Origin: Aminobacter aminovorans
GTDB taxonomy: Bacteria; Pseudomonadota; Alphaproteobacteria; Rhizobiales; Rhizobiaceae
DNA: 64,000 bases
NCBI RefSeq assembly: GCF_900445235.1
Contig: NZ_UFSM01000002.1
Coordinates: 124,001 to 188,000 of the forward strand
Direction of reading: 5' to 3'
A program made the translations under genes and the position numbers. Of this stretch, positions 27,183 to 36,198 are shown in pieces. Position 1 is the stretch's first letter, and every line of letters starts with the position of its first letter. The notes below the pieces were generated by a model. It did no database searches and was not told where the DNA came from. It was given only the letters and a program-made list of their open reading frames with translations.

Positions 27183-27923
27183 GTGAAATCGTTACAAATC
27201 TCTGAGCCCGGAGAAGTAATCTTGGACGGACAGATCACGTCACTCATTGATGCGCTCGACACATCAAACGACCAACGATCGATCCGGAGTGCGTTGAAGT
27301 CATTCTCGGTTGCTTGTGGCTTCGAACGCTTCGCCTATTTTGAGATAACGTCGAAGGACATTTCTACGCTCAACAGTTATCCGCCCGAGTGGCAGCATGA
27401 CTATCTGCAAAGCCAGTTTGCGCGTATCGACCCAGTCGTTACGATGGCAAAGCGCCTCATGCAAATGTTCGCCTGGTCTGCTCAGGATTGGCCAAGCCGC
27501 TATCTCACGACGGAAGAAAAGCGGTTCCGTTCCATGGCCAAGCAATACGGCCTCCGCTCCGGGCTGACGATTCCGGTGCAGGGCAGCTATGGCAGCATCC
27601 TGATGCTGTCACTCACATCTGCGCAGGCTACAAATCCGACGATTGGCAGCGTAGCGCGAGCGGAACAGGCGGTCCTGTACATACATCATCGGCTTCGCGC
27701 CATCGCCGACACCGAACTCATGAGTTGCTCTCTGCGCCTGTCATCTCAAGAGGCCGTATGCTTAAAATGGGCAGCGAAGGGAAAGTACATGCGAGAGATC
27801 TCACTCATTACCAATCTTCAGTATCGAACTGTCCAGTTCTATCTCGACAATGCCCGCAAGAAACTTGACGCGACCAATTTGGTGCAGGCCGTTTCAATCG
27901 CGAAAGACAAAAGAATTATCTGA
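27183..27923 (+). CDS. LuxR/TraR-family transcriptional regulator
   Basis: This is a 246-residue protein. The N-terminal autoinducer-binding domain (about 20-165) keeps Trp70, Tyr74, Asp83, Pro84 and Trp98, the usual acyl-homoserine-lactone pocket residues. The C-terminal GerE/LuxR helix-turn-helix spans about 185-240 (LSSQEAVCLKWAAKGKYMREI, then TVQFYLDNARKKL). The start is GTG. It lies 1.5 kb past the trb operon and is the best local candidate for the conjugation regulator TraR. No LuxI gene is adjacent; the nearest is near 40.0 kb. Confidence 0.88.
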   Translation: MKSLQISEPGEVILDGQITSLIDALDTSNDQRSIRSALKSFSVACGFERFAYFEITSKDISTLNSYPPEWQHDYLQSQFARIDPVVTMAKRLMQMFAWSAQDWPSRYLTTEEKRFRSMAKQYGLRSGLTIPVQGSYGSILMLSLTSAQATNPTIGSVARAEQAVLYIHHRLRAIADTELMSCSLRLSSQEAVCLKWAAKGKYMREISLITNLQYRTVQFYLDNARKKLDATNLVQAVSIAKDKRII

Positions 27924-28151
27924 CGAAATCCACCAGGCACCGGAGTGTATTCACCTAAGCTGACTACGCTTGATATCCACACGATGAATCGTAGGCTTGG
28001 AAAGCAGAAACTGGATTGATGATTCTGACCACTGCACCAAGCGCGGAGTGCTACATTAGCAGCCATTGCCTTAAAGACGATTTCCCTGACAGTGTTGACT
28101 CCATTTGCTACTCGTTCGAGTAATGGCGTTTCTCAAATCGGGGCGACACAT

Positions 28152-28625
28152 ATGGATGACGAAAACGATGCATCGGCAGTAACCGTCAAAACGGGCGACG
28201 GAATTGCTGTTACAAAGAAATCGCCGAGGCGTAAGAAGGCTGCGGAAGCCGGTAGTACTGCGTCAAAACCTGCGCCTGCAGAAAAGCCTAGCACCAAACG
28301 CAAGACCTACAGCCAAAGTGAGAGAGCCGAGAAGCTCAAGCTGATCAGCACAAAGGTCGCTGAGGGCAACAGCCCGCTGCAGGAAGTGGTCAAGAGCGCC
28401 GGGATATCGGTGCAGACCTACTACCAGTGGAAGCGCAGCGAAAAGCCTGCCGCCAAGAGGAATGAAGTGCCGGCCGCTCGGAAGGTCGTGAAGACCGCAA
28501 CTGGTGGCAATGATCTGGCCGAGCTCGTTCAGCTCGAAGCGGAAAACAATCGGCTTCGCGCCCTGCTGGCGGAAAAATTGCGCGCAGAAAACCTTGAGCT
28601 ACGCAAGAGGCTGGGGCTGAACTAG
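28152..28625 (+). CDS. SyrB-family regulator
   Basis: This 157-residue protein is homologous to rhizobial SyrB. It has a Lys/Ala/Pro-rich disordered N terminus, then YSQSERAEKLKLISTKVAEG, the HTH-like block VKSAGISVQTYYQWKR, and a C-terminal leucine-zipper-like helix LVQLEAENNRLRALLAEKLRAENLELRKRLGL (pattern only). The HTH resembles the one in IS3-type OrfA proteins. SyrB in Sinorhizobium was linked to repression of syrM, but the target here is unknown. ATG 28152 is chosen over an upstream TTG at 28092. Confidence 0.8.
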   Translation: MDDENDASAVTVKTGDGIAVTKKSPRRKKAAEAGSTASKPAPAEKPSTKRKTYSQSERAEKLKLISTKVAEGNSPLQEVVKSAGISVQTYYQWKRSEKPAAKRNEVPAARKVVKTATGGNDLAELVQLEAENNRLRALLAEKLRAENLELRKRLGLN

Positions 28626-28799
28626 AACGTTCGCGAACGTGCCAATTGAAATCCGACGCTCTTAATTGCGCGGAGTAACAATGCTCTCCAGCATCGCAAT
28701 TGCGCTGTCCGTTGCCGCGGACAGCTGCGTGCTGTATGTGCACATCAGGAGCAGTGACGCCGAGCGCCTGCCACTTTCAAGAATTGCCTGGAATGGACC

Positions 28800-29390
28800 A
28801 TGAAGACGCCACAGCGGACATTCGTTGTTGAGTTCAAATCGCGACGACAGTCAAAGTCGCATGCAAACTCGATTTGGGGAGATACAGATCTCAAAGCTTT
28901 GGCCAAAGAAGTCGAGGACCAGCAGGCGGACCTGAGTTATCCGGGCCACGCACGCCATACGGCCGGCACCGGTGCAGTCACATCGCCTGTCAAGGTCGAC
29001 ACGCACTCCTCAGACGAACCAGCAGTTGCCGCCGACCTTGCTCAAATCGCTGGTGGGGCTACCGTTAATTCGCCGACTGATGGATTGCCTAAGCTCAATG
29101 CCGCCCAGTCTGAGGTCGCGTCTGTTGGGGCAGCGCAGGAGGACGTGCATTCGTCGCGACCTCGAAAGATATCAAAGCGCACTCCTCAACGACGGGCACA
29201 GCGCGGACAGCCTGCAGGGAATAGCGTACATCAAACCGAGCAGGTTAAGATTGCTGCAGAGCCCTTCAAGCTGGATGATATCACCGCGCTTGACGCAGAG
29301 AACAAGCGCCTCCGACATCTACTGGTCGAACACCTTCGTGATCAGAATTCGCGGCTCAAGCAAATGCTTGAGCGATTTGATCTCAGCTAG
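28800..29390 (+). CDS. SyrB-like hypothetical protein
   Basis: This 196-residue protein has an N terminus (RTFVVEFKSRRQSKS, then SIWGDTDLKALA) of a kind I recall from rhizobial hypothetical proteins. It has a disordered middle and a C-terminal helix (LDAENKRLRHLLVEHLRDQN) that clearly parallels the last 30 residues of the neighbouring SyrB-like protein. The HTH block of SyrB is not evident. The shared zipper suggests possible heterodimers. The function is unknown. Confidence 0.65.
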   Translation: MKTPQRTFVVEFKSRRQSKSHANSIWGDTDLKALAKEVEDQQADLSYPGHARHTAGTGAVTSPVKVDTHSSDEPAVAADLAQIAGGATVNSPTDGLPKLNAAQSEVASVGAAQEDVHSSRPRKISKRTPQRRAQRGQPAGNSVHQTEQVKIAAEPFKLDDITALDAENKRLRHLLVEHLRDQNSRLKQMLERFDLS

Positions 29391-29482
29391 GCCCCAGAGG
29401 CAGAGCATATCGCCTCGACCTGAACGGTTGCACGGGCGCAGTTGGCGACCCAGGGCATATCCTGATGGATGGAGACGAAGCA

Positions 29483-29853
29483 ATGGACATACGATCGACA
29501 CTGACAGGCCTCTGTGATGCCTTCAACGCACACGATCTCGACCTCATCATGGAGTACTTTTCCGATGACTGCGTCTTGGAAATGCCAAGGGGGACAGAGC
29601 GTTGGGGTTCACGGTTCAAGGGAAAGTCGAACGTACGAAAGGCGATAAGCGCACGCTTCGAAGGTTTGCCTGATGTCCACTATGGCAGCGCGGCACATTA
29701 TGTGGACGCGGTTGCCGATACCGGGATCTCCAAATGGACCCTCACGGCAACCACGAGCGAGGGGAGGAGCGTGGAGGTCCAAGGTTGTGACTTCTACACA
29801 TCCCGGGAGGGAAGTTGATCCGCGAGGATTCCTACTGGAAGATCATCGAATAG
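29483..29853 (+). pseudogene. SnoaL/NTF2-like protein, C-terminal frameshift
   Basis: The frame encodes a SnoaL-like cone domain (LCDAFNAHDLDLIMEYFSDD, then GCDFYTSREGS) and hits a TGA at 29816. One base away, the next frame reads KLIREDSYWKIIE and then stops, which is exactly the expected family ending. A single-base deletion near 29810 is therefore the likely cause. A shortened product could still fold poorly. A sequencing error is the alternative. ATG 29465 is another possible start. Confidence 0.75.
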
Positions 29854-29978
29854 AGAGCGTGAAGCTGGCGCCTTGCGTCCCCACGATCGGATTAGGCGCC
29901 TTACGATTCCATCAAGGTTTCGCTTCTTTTGTCGACCCTTGCGAACATGGACCTATGTCATGACCAAGGGAGGTGCTT

Positions 29979-30766
29979 ATGCGACTTGTGGATGCCTGGG
30001 CTTTGATCAAGGAAAGCGCATTTGCTTTCCTCACTGACAATGCTTTCAGCCATGGTGCGGCGATGGCATTCTATGCGGCAACCTCGCTGGCGCCACGCTG
30101 AACACCATCTGGAAAGTCGAACCCACCGGCAACTCGGTGTCAAGACCGGTGCGCGCTCGTGCAGCGAGCCTGGGCCTCGTCGCGGCACTCGGGTTCCTGC
30201 TTCTTGTTTCCCTTGTCGCCAGCACGGCAATCACGGCCATGAGCGACGTGATCAACGCAAATCTGCCCTTCGGTACCCTGATCCTGGGAGTGATCAATAC
30301 GCTCGTCTCGTTCGCGCTCATCACCGCTATGTTTGCTGCAATCTACAAAGTGCTGCCCGATCGCCGGCTCGCTTGGCGCGATGTGATAACCGGCGCTCTT
30401 GTGACGGCCTCGTTGTTCACGTTCGGCAAATCCCTTATCGGCTGGTACATCGGCACCAGCGCCACAGCATCCTCGTATGGCGCAGCGGGGGGCTTGCTGG
30501 TCATTTTGCTATGGGTCTTTTACTCCTCGCAGATATTTCTCTTTGGAGCAGAGCTGACGCGGGCTTACTCGGTAAGGCATGGCAGCAGGTCTGATCTCGA
30601 GCCGGTGGTCGATGCAGACTTGGCCACCTGGTCGTCCATACCAAAGCCCGATATGTCTGCCGGCACCCAATCGAAAAATCTAGCCACGATGTCACTGATT
30701 GCGGTGGCAGCAGCTGTTGGAATTACGCTGGCTGCTCGACGGGTGATGTCCAGAAGGTCCCGTTAA
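29979..30766 (+). pseudogene. YihY/BrkB-family membrane protein, internally deleted
   Basis: ATG 29979 opens with LIKESAFAFLTDNAFSHGAA and MAFYAATSLAP, a normal YihY/BrkB N terminus, then meets a TGA. In the next frame the protein resumes at TLNTIWKVEP, some 70-80 residues further along the family alignment, and runs to the end with four helices and GGLLVILLWVFYSSQIFLFGAE. So an internal segment is deleted and the frame is broken. Family members are polytopic inner-membrane proteins of unclear function (once named RNase BN). Confidence 0.85.
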
Positions 30767-30852
30767 AGGTGAGCGGTTGGTCTGGCGACGTCGAGATAGC
30801 GGGGCTGCCTGATAGCGAAATCGCCAACGCCGCCGGCACGCCAGGCGCCTAA

Positions 30853-31728
30853 GTGCCATTTGCCTCGCGGCGACCGGGAACCGTCGAGCGCTCCGCGCAT
30901 TTCGAAGGGGTGAACAGGGCAATTTCAACCATAGAACCGAACGGATCACCAGGCTGGACCATCAAACTGGGCGATTCACCGGTTGTTGGCACCGCCATCC
31001 ACAATGGTACTGACGTGAACAGTGCCTGCCGATCGCTGATGTGTCTGCCCGAACCGGAACGTCTGCGCGAGGAAGACCCTTACACTGAGCACTTCATTGC
31101 CGATTTCCCGACCCAGATCGTTGTTCATCGGTCGCGTTTTCAGGTCGACCTGAACCGCGCGCGTGATGCTGCGATCTACTTGGCGCCAGAACAATCCTGG
31201 GGTCTGAAAGTCTGGCAGCAGTCGCCCTCTGAAGACATCACAACGGAGGCTCTCGCCTTCCATGATGCCTATTACGCCGAGCTGAAGAGAGTGCTGACCG
31301 GAATCGAGCACCGACACGCTAAGTTCGTCCTAGTCGACGTCCACAGCTACAATCACCGGCGCGGTGGGCCCAAAGCAACACCTACGTCACAGGAAAAAGC
31401 GCCCGACATCAACATCGGCACGTTCTCTATGGACCGAAAGCGATGGGCGCCAATTATCGACCCATTCATCGAGGCGCTGCGTGGCCAATCCGTTAATGGC
31501 AAACCACTGGACGTACGCGAGAATATATCTTTCCAGGGCAAAGGCGAACAAACACGTTTCGTCCATGCCAACTTCCCCAAAACCGGTTGTGCCATTGCGG
31601 TAGAGTTTAAGAAGATTTTCATGGACGAATGGAACGGCGAGCCCGACCAGGCGACGATCAGCCAGTTGCGCACGATGCTGACGTCCACAATTCCTACCCT
31701 CGAGTCTGCGCTGCGAGACATGGCATGA
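30853..31728 (+). CDS. N-formylglutamate amidohydrolase-like protein
   Basis: This 291-residue protein is of the N-formylglutamate amidohydrolase family (COG3741/COG3931 type), zinc-dependent hydrolases that cleave N-acyl amino acids. Zinc-site elements visible are AIHNGTDV (His) and VDVHSYNHRR (Asp-x-His-Ser), with a later AVEFKKIFMDEW Glu-containing stretch. The first possible start is GTG 30853, preceded by AGGCG; GTG 30910 is an alternative. Its stop overlaps the next start (ATGA). No other histidine-degradation (hut) genes are near, so a role in histidine breakdown is unlikely. A role in the adjoining pathway is inferred. Confidence 0.85.
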   Translation: MPFASRRPGTVERSAHFEGVNRAISTIEPNGSPGWTIKLGDSPVVGTAIHNGTDVNSACRSLMCLPEPERLREEDPYTEHFIADFPTQIVVHRSRFQVDLNRARDAAIYLAPEQSWGLKVWQQSPSEDITTEALAFHDAYYAELKRVLTGIEHRHAKFVLVDVHSYNHRRGGPKATPTSQEKAPDINIGTFSMDRKRWAPIIDPFIEALRGQSVNGKPLDVRENISFQGKGEQTRFVHANFPKTGCAIAVEFKKIFMDEWNGEPDQATISQLRTMLTSTIPTLESALRDMA

Positions 31729-33593
31729 AGCCGAGGCTCGTAGACGAGGCATCACTCCTGGCTCCAATCGAAACAGGTCTCGATGCGCTGCTGAAAGAGG
31801 GCAAGCCCATTCGTCACGATTTCGCGGATGGCTGCCGTTTGCACATAGACAGGCCGCTTCCCTTTCTCTGCGTTTACGTCGGCCCCGGTCATGACGCGGC
31901 ATTCGACGCCGTGTCTGCCAGTGCTTCCTACTTGATCGCAACCGGGTCCAACCTCGCCGGCGAAGTAGCCCGGCTGGTGGCGACATCGATGCATGATCGC
32001 TGCGGTTCGTTTTTGATCATCGACATTGGCGAACTCGCCGAAGACCGCTTCCTGACCGACGACGCACCGTTCCTCCCACCCTTCGAAATTGCACTGGCGG
32101 GCGGAGACACGATAGAAGAAAAGGCAGCTCTGAGACGGTTCGCGGCCGCAGCCTCCAAGCGAGAGGCAAAGTACAGGACACCGCGCGTCGGCGACTTCAA
32201 CCCGGCCGCATCCGAAGAACCGCTGCTTTCAGATATTCTCGGCGATATACCGTGCCTGACCGTGCGTTTTGCGCCGATCTATCGGACGCCCGGCGGCAAA
32301 GGCACGTATCCAGCCTTGCGCGACCTTGTCGTAGCCAACATGGTCGACTCCGCGCTGCAGGCAGTCAGCGCCTTCCTCAAGGCATCGCAACTCGAACCTC
32401 CAACAACCCACCGTTCACTAGGGCGCCGGGTCTTCATTGACGCGGTTGCGCGCGCCGATCTTGACATAGACAAAGTTGCATCTGCTTTCGACTTCCTGCT
32501 GGCCGTTACACCTATCAATGCAGAGCAAGCTTGGCTGGAGTTCGAAGCAGGCGGGTTCGAGCGAGCACCCCATCTGCTTTATCGGCCTCTTGAGTTCCAG
32601 GTGACCGCCGAGAAACGGAAACTCTACTCAGTCTCGCTCGACCATCTTGAAGATCCGCTCCTTGCCGGACTGCTTTCCGAAAAACAGCAAGAACTTGACT
32701 TGCAACTATCGATGCTGGCGGCGCGCGAAACTCCACGATTCGCTGAACTCGGGCGTGCCCTCTACGGCCGCGTCGAGCCGGAACTTGCCGCAAGGGCTCG
32801 ACGCATTCTCGATAAGGCAACTGTCCTTGAGCCGGGGACAATGCAGAAGTGCCTCGACGCGGATGCAGTTGCTGCCGCAGCACGAGACATGATAGCCCGA
32901 TATCGCGCTAACTCCCCCGATTTCGAAGCATCCGTGGAAATTCGCTCGGATTTGCCTGCCGGCCTACTGGTCTCTAGAAACCGGCTGCTCGTCTCCCGGG
33001 ACACAAGGATCGCAATTGGGCGTCTGATGGCGTTGCTCAGTCACGAGATCGGCGTTCACCTGTTGACCTATTTCAACGGCGACATGCAGGGGCTTGCTAT
33101 CCTGCGCAGCGGCCTGGCCGGCTATGAGGGCATGCAGGAAGGGCTGGCGGTGCTGGCGGAATATCTCGTTGGCGGGATGACTGCGGCAAGGTTGCGGCTG
33201 ATTGCGGCGAGGGTTCTCGCATGCCAGGCGATGCTTGACGGGGCGAGGTTTGAGGAGACCTTCCGTTTCCTTCACGCGGATTTTGGTCTCGACCGCCGTA
33301 GCGCCTTCAACGTAGTGTTGCGTGTTTTCCGCGGCGGCGGTTTTGCCAAAGATGCCATCTATTTACGCGGCGTTGTGCAAGTGCTTGATCATTTAAGTCA
33401 CGGCGGCAGTCTGACACCCTTCTGGATTGGCAAGATCTCTGCAAACCATTTTGGTATCATCACGGAGCTGAGCGCGCGCGGCCTTTTACGAGCCCCGCGA
33501 CTAGAGCCGGCGTTCCTTTCTTCGGAAGTCGCGCGACCGCGCCTTAAAAAGGCGATCGCCGGGATGGATCCAATCGACATGATTGAAACTTGA
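31725..33593 (+). CDS. QEGLA/DUF1704 protein, MATCAP-like metallopeptidase homologue
   Basis: This is a 622-residue protein of the family labelled flavohemoglobin expression-modulating QEGLA motif protein (DUF1704). The C-terminal half carries HEIGVH (His440, Glu441, His445) and MQEGLA with Glu472. HExxxH plus a Glu about 30 residues on is the zinc site of the eukaryotic tyrosine carboxypeptidase MATCAP, which belongs to the same domain family. The N-terminal half (about 1-250) is of unknown fold. The start overlaps the previous stop by 4 bp, so the two are coupled. Substrate unknown; peptide trimming is an inference. Confidence 0.85.
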   Translation: MKPRLVDEASLLAPIETGLDALLKEGKPIRHDFADGCRLHIDRPLPFLCVYVGPGHDAAFDAVSASASYLIATGSNLAGEVARLVATSMHDRCGSFLIIDIGELAEDRFLTDDAPFLPPFEIALAGGDTIEEKAALRRFAAAASKREAKYRTPRVGDFNPAASEEPLLSDILGDIPCLTVRFAPIYRTPGGKGTYPALRDLVVANMVDSALQAVSAFLKASQLEPPTTHRSLGRRVFIDAVARADLDIDKVASAFDFLLAVTPINAEQAWLEFEAGGFERAPHLLYRPLEFQVTAEKRKLYSVSLDHLEDPLLAGLLSEKQQELDLQLSMLAARETPRFAELGRALYGRVEPELAARARRILDKATVLEPGTMQKCLDADAVAAAARDMIARYRANSPDFEASVEIRSDLPAGLLVSRNRLLVSRDTRIAIGRLMALLSHEIGVHLLTYFNGDMQGLAILRSGLAGYEGMQEGLAVLAEYLVGGMTAARLRLIAARVLACQAMLDGARFEETFRFLHADFGLDRRSAFNVVLRVFRGGGFAKDAIYLRGVVQVLDHLSHGGSLTPFWIGKISANHFGIITELSARGLLRAPRLEPAFLSSEVARPRLKKAIAGMDPIDMIET

Positions 33594-33603
33594 TGGAGTC
33601 CCG

Positions 33604-34650
33604 ATGCGCATTGCCCTCTTTGTCAATTCCGTTGAGAAAGAAACTGCTGGCTACACGACGACCACACTTTCCCTTACGGCAGTTCAGCGTGGACATTCGG
33701 TTGTTTATGTAGAACCCGGCGACTTCATCCTTCGGCCTGATGACAGCCTCGCCATCAGCGGCGTGGTTCTGCCTGCCGCCTCCTACAAGACCCCTGAAAA
33801 GCTGCACACGGCCCTGCTGGAGGCGAGTACCCAGAAGAAAACATTTGCCGCAGGCGATATCGATCTATTGTTTCTGCGCAATGACCCCTCGCTCGACGCT
33901 ACAGAACGACCATGGGCCGCCAATGCTGGTATCATGTTTGGGCGGCTTGCCGCGGAACGCGGCGTGATGGTGGTCAATGATCCGGACGGACTGGCCCAAG
34001 CGCAGAACAAGCTCTACCTCCAGGCATTCCCCGAAATAGTCAGGCCCACGACGCTGATTTCGCGCAGCATCACCGAAATACGCGCTTTCATCGACAACCA
34101 GCCGAAGGGCTGTATCGTCAAGCCGCTACAGGGATCGGGTGGCAAGAATGTCTTTCATATCGCTACCGCCGATGATTTCAATCTGAACCAGATATTCGAG
34201 GCGGCGAGCGGTGATGGCTATCTGATCGCCCAGGCCTATATTCCCGAGGCTAAAGCAGGTGACGTGCGTCTGTTCCTCCTTAACGGCCGCCCGCTGATGC
34301 GGGATGGCAGCTATGCGGCCTTTCGCCGGGTGCCAGCCAAAGGCGACGTTCGGTCCAATATCCATGCCGCAGGGACTTCGCGGAAGGTCAAGGTAACGGA
34401 CAAGATGTTGGCTCTGGCCGAGATTGTGCGCCCGAAGTTGGTGAACGACGGCATGTTTCTCGTCGGGCTCGACATTGTCGGCGACAAACTCCTTGAGATC
34501 AACGTCTTCACGCCAGGCGGACTGACAAGGCTCGCCACCATGTACAAAGCGGATTTTGCCGCAACTGTCATTGATGCGCTGGAAGAAAAGTTCGCGCTCA
34601 GACAAGCCTATGGAATGGCAATGTCCAATGCCCGCCTGGCGACGCTTTGA
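33604..34650 (+). CDS. Glutathione synthetase-like ATP-grasp ligase
   Basis: This 348-residue protein resembles prokaryotic glutathione synthetase (GshB). An N-terminal pre-ATP-grasp domain spans about 1-125 (LFLRNDPSLDATERPWAANAG, then VVNDPDGLAQAQNKLYL). The ATP-grasp core follows, with CIVKPLQGSGGKNVF near 171-185, LIAQAYIPEAKAGDVRLFL, and the metal site GLDIVGDKLLEINVFTPGGL near 292-311. Such enzymes join a carboxylate to an amine through an acyl phosphate. True GshB normally sits elsewhere, so this is probably a paralogue making another amide. ATG 33604 lies 10 bp after the previous stop. Confidence 0.88.
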   Translation: MRIALFVNSVEKETAGYTTTTLSLTAVQRGHSVVYVEPGDFILRPDDSLAISGVVLPAASYKTPEKLHTALLEASTQKKTFAAGDIDLLFLRNDPSLDATERPWAANAGIMFGRLAAERGVMVVNDPDGLAQAQNKLYLQAFPEIVRPTTLISRSITEIRAFIDNQPKGCIVKPLQGSGGKNVFHIATADDFNLNQIFEAASGDGYLIAQAYIPEAKAGDVRLFLLNGRPLMRDGSYAAFRRVPAKGDVRSNIHAAGTSRKVKVTDKMLALAEIVRPKLVNDGMFLVGLDIVGDKLLEINVFTPGGLTRLATMYKADFAATVIDALEEKFALRQAYGMAMSNARLATL

Positions 34651-35229
34651 AACTGGAGACACGAGTCAGCTGACCACGAGTTCCCGGAAAACGGTCTCGA
34701 TACCGACCTTTAGCGCCTGACCGTGGCTGCGCGCGAAGATTTCGCAACTTTGCCACGCGACGCGACGTTTCACGCGCTGTCCGGATCGGCGTTTCCATTA
34801 TGATCAACAACGCCAAAATCTTGCGACTTCGCTCCAACAGTCGCCTCCACGAAGCCTTCTGCGGCCAGTCCTCGACGTAGTAGTTCGCGAACTGCGGAAG
34901 CCCGGCTCGGCCGTTCCAGCTGCACAATTGACTGCAGAGCGACCCTGCTGGACAAACAAGCAGCGAGCAAGCTCGAACCTGCAGGAGATGAGCTTGACCG
35001 CCGGTTGCAAATTCATCTGCAGCGATGACGGAACGTCGGCCGTCTCAGTTACCCATCTTTCAGGGGGCAACCACCATCGGCTTCGCGCATTTTGTGCCAA
35101 GATACGGAACCCTGAAATCTCGCTAGCATAATCAGCGGCCTTGAAACGGGGTCAATCGCCAATTGTGGCGAGTGACAGATCCGCTTCGCTCGACCAGCTT
35201 CTCATCCAGCCCATGGTTGGAGATGAGAC
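34651..35229. other. Intergenic region before the kinase gene; no firm gene
   Basis: No supported gene is seen. A minus-strand frame at about 34770-34970 faintly resembles a ribbon-helix-helix protein. GTCAGCTGAC at 34664-34673 is a 10-bp palindrome. CTCATC at about 35201 and GATGAG at about 35221 could pair around the GGAG ribosome site of the next gene. Confidence 0.35.
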
Positions 35230-36198
35230 GTGACAAAAAGGCCAGAGAGTTCTCCTCACATGCCAGCTCCGCCGACCAAAGCCCTCCTGGTAGACCGATC
35301 AGGAGCGGGCCGGGCCGGCGCACATCATGGCGAGCTGATCCAGGGCGTCTTCCAGGATGAGAGGGGACGGCTTCATCGTGGATTGGTCACACTCCCGCTC
35401 AGTCACATGAGTTCCCTTGCGGTTTTCCGGATCACCGGCGGCCAAGGGGTTAGCGTGATGCCACCGGAGAAGACGAAGGCTGCAAAAGCAGCATCGCTGA
35501 CGCTGAGACACCTCAATAAAGATAGTCGAGGCGGCCTGCTCACTGTTGAAAGCACAATTCCTGTCGGACATGGATATGGCTCCTCCACCGCCGATGTCGT
35601 TGCCACGATTCGAGCTGTTGCCGATGCATTTGAGACCGGTCTCCGGCCCTCGGTCATCTCTCGCCTGGCGGTCGAGGCAGAGCAAGCCAGTGACGCGATA
35701 GCTTTTGAGGACCAGGCTGTCTTGTTTGCCCAGCGAGAAGGCTTGGTGATCGAGCATTTTGGCGACGCACTGCCGCCGATCCGCGTCATAGGTTTCAAAG
35801 CGAATGACGGTCAGTTGGTCGATACGCTTGCCTTGCCGCCGGCTCGCTACTCCAGTGAGGAGATCCAGACATTCTCTATGTTGAGAGGGCTGGCTGCCCG
35901 CTCGATACGGTTTCAGGACCCGCGGCTATTGGGGCAGGCCGCGACACTCAGCGCAAAGATCAGTCAACGTCATCTCCCAAAGGCGCAATTCTCGACTGCC
36001 CTAGGGATCGCCGAACAGGTTGACGCCTGCGGAGTTCAGGTCGCCCATAGCGGATCTCTCATTGGGATCATCCTGGATGCATCGGCGGTCGGCATCGCCG
36101 ATGCATCGCGCAGAATTGCGCATGCGGCGACCGCAGCCGGCTTCAAAGACGTGGTTGTGCAGTGGATCTATTCGGGGGGAGGCGCAGTTGAGATTTGA
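35230..36198 (+). CDS. GHMP-family kinase, PduX/L-threonine kinase-like
   Basis: This 322-residue protein has the GHMP fold. HHGELIQGVF near residues 32-41 resembles the substrate loop of PduX-type L-threonine kinases. The ATP-binding motif 2 is PVGHGYGSSTADV at 111-123; the SSTAD form is typical of PduX/BluE. By homology it would phosphorylate the side-chain hydroxyl of threonine or a related amino alcohol. No other cobalamin gene is present, so a cobamide role is unlikely here. The start is GTG with GGAG upstream; ATG 35260 is possible. It overlaps the next gene. Confidence 0.8.
   Translation: MTKRPESSPHMPAPPTKALLVDRSGAGRAGAHHGELIQGVFQDERGRLHRGLVTLPLSHMSSLAVFRITGGQGVSVMPPEKTKAAKAASLTLRHLNKDSRGGLLTVESTIPVGHGYGSSTADVVATIRAVADAFETGLRPSVISRLAVEAEQASDAIAFEDQAVLFAQREGLVIEHFGDALPPIRVIGFKANDGQLVDTLALPPARYSSEEIQTFSMLRGLAARSIRFQDPRLLGQAATLSAKISQRHLPKAQFSTALGIAEQVDACGVQVAHSGSLIGIILDASAVGIADASRRIAHAATAAGFKDVVVQWIYSGGGAVEI

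Noticed and set aside
28690..28730. A possible fourth parS (GTTGCCGCGGACAGC)
   Set aside because: It breaks the parS consensus in the right arm and lies 16 kb from the replication genes; it is better read as part of a short hairpin.
34770..34970. A ribbon-helix-helix-like minus-strand frame
   Set aside because: The resemblance is limited to about 20 residues with no good ribosome site and no partner toxin.
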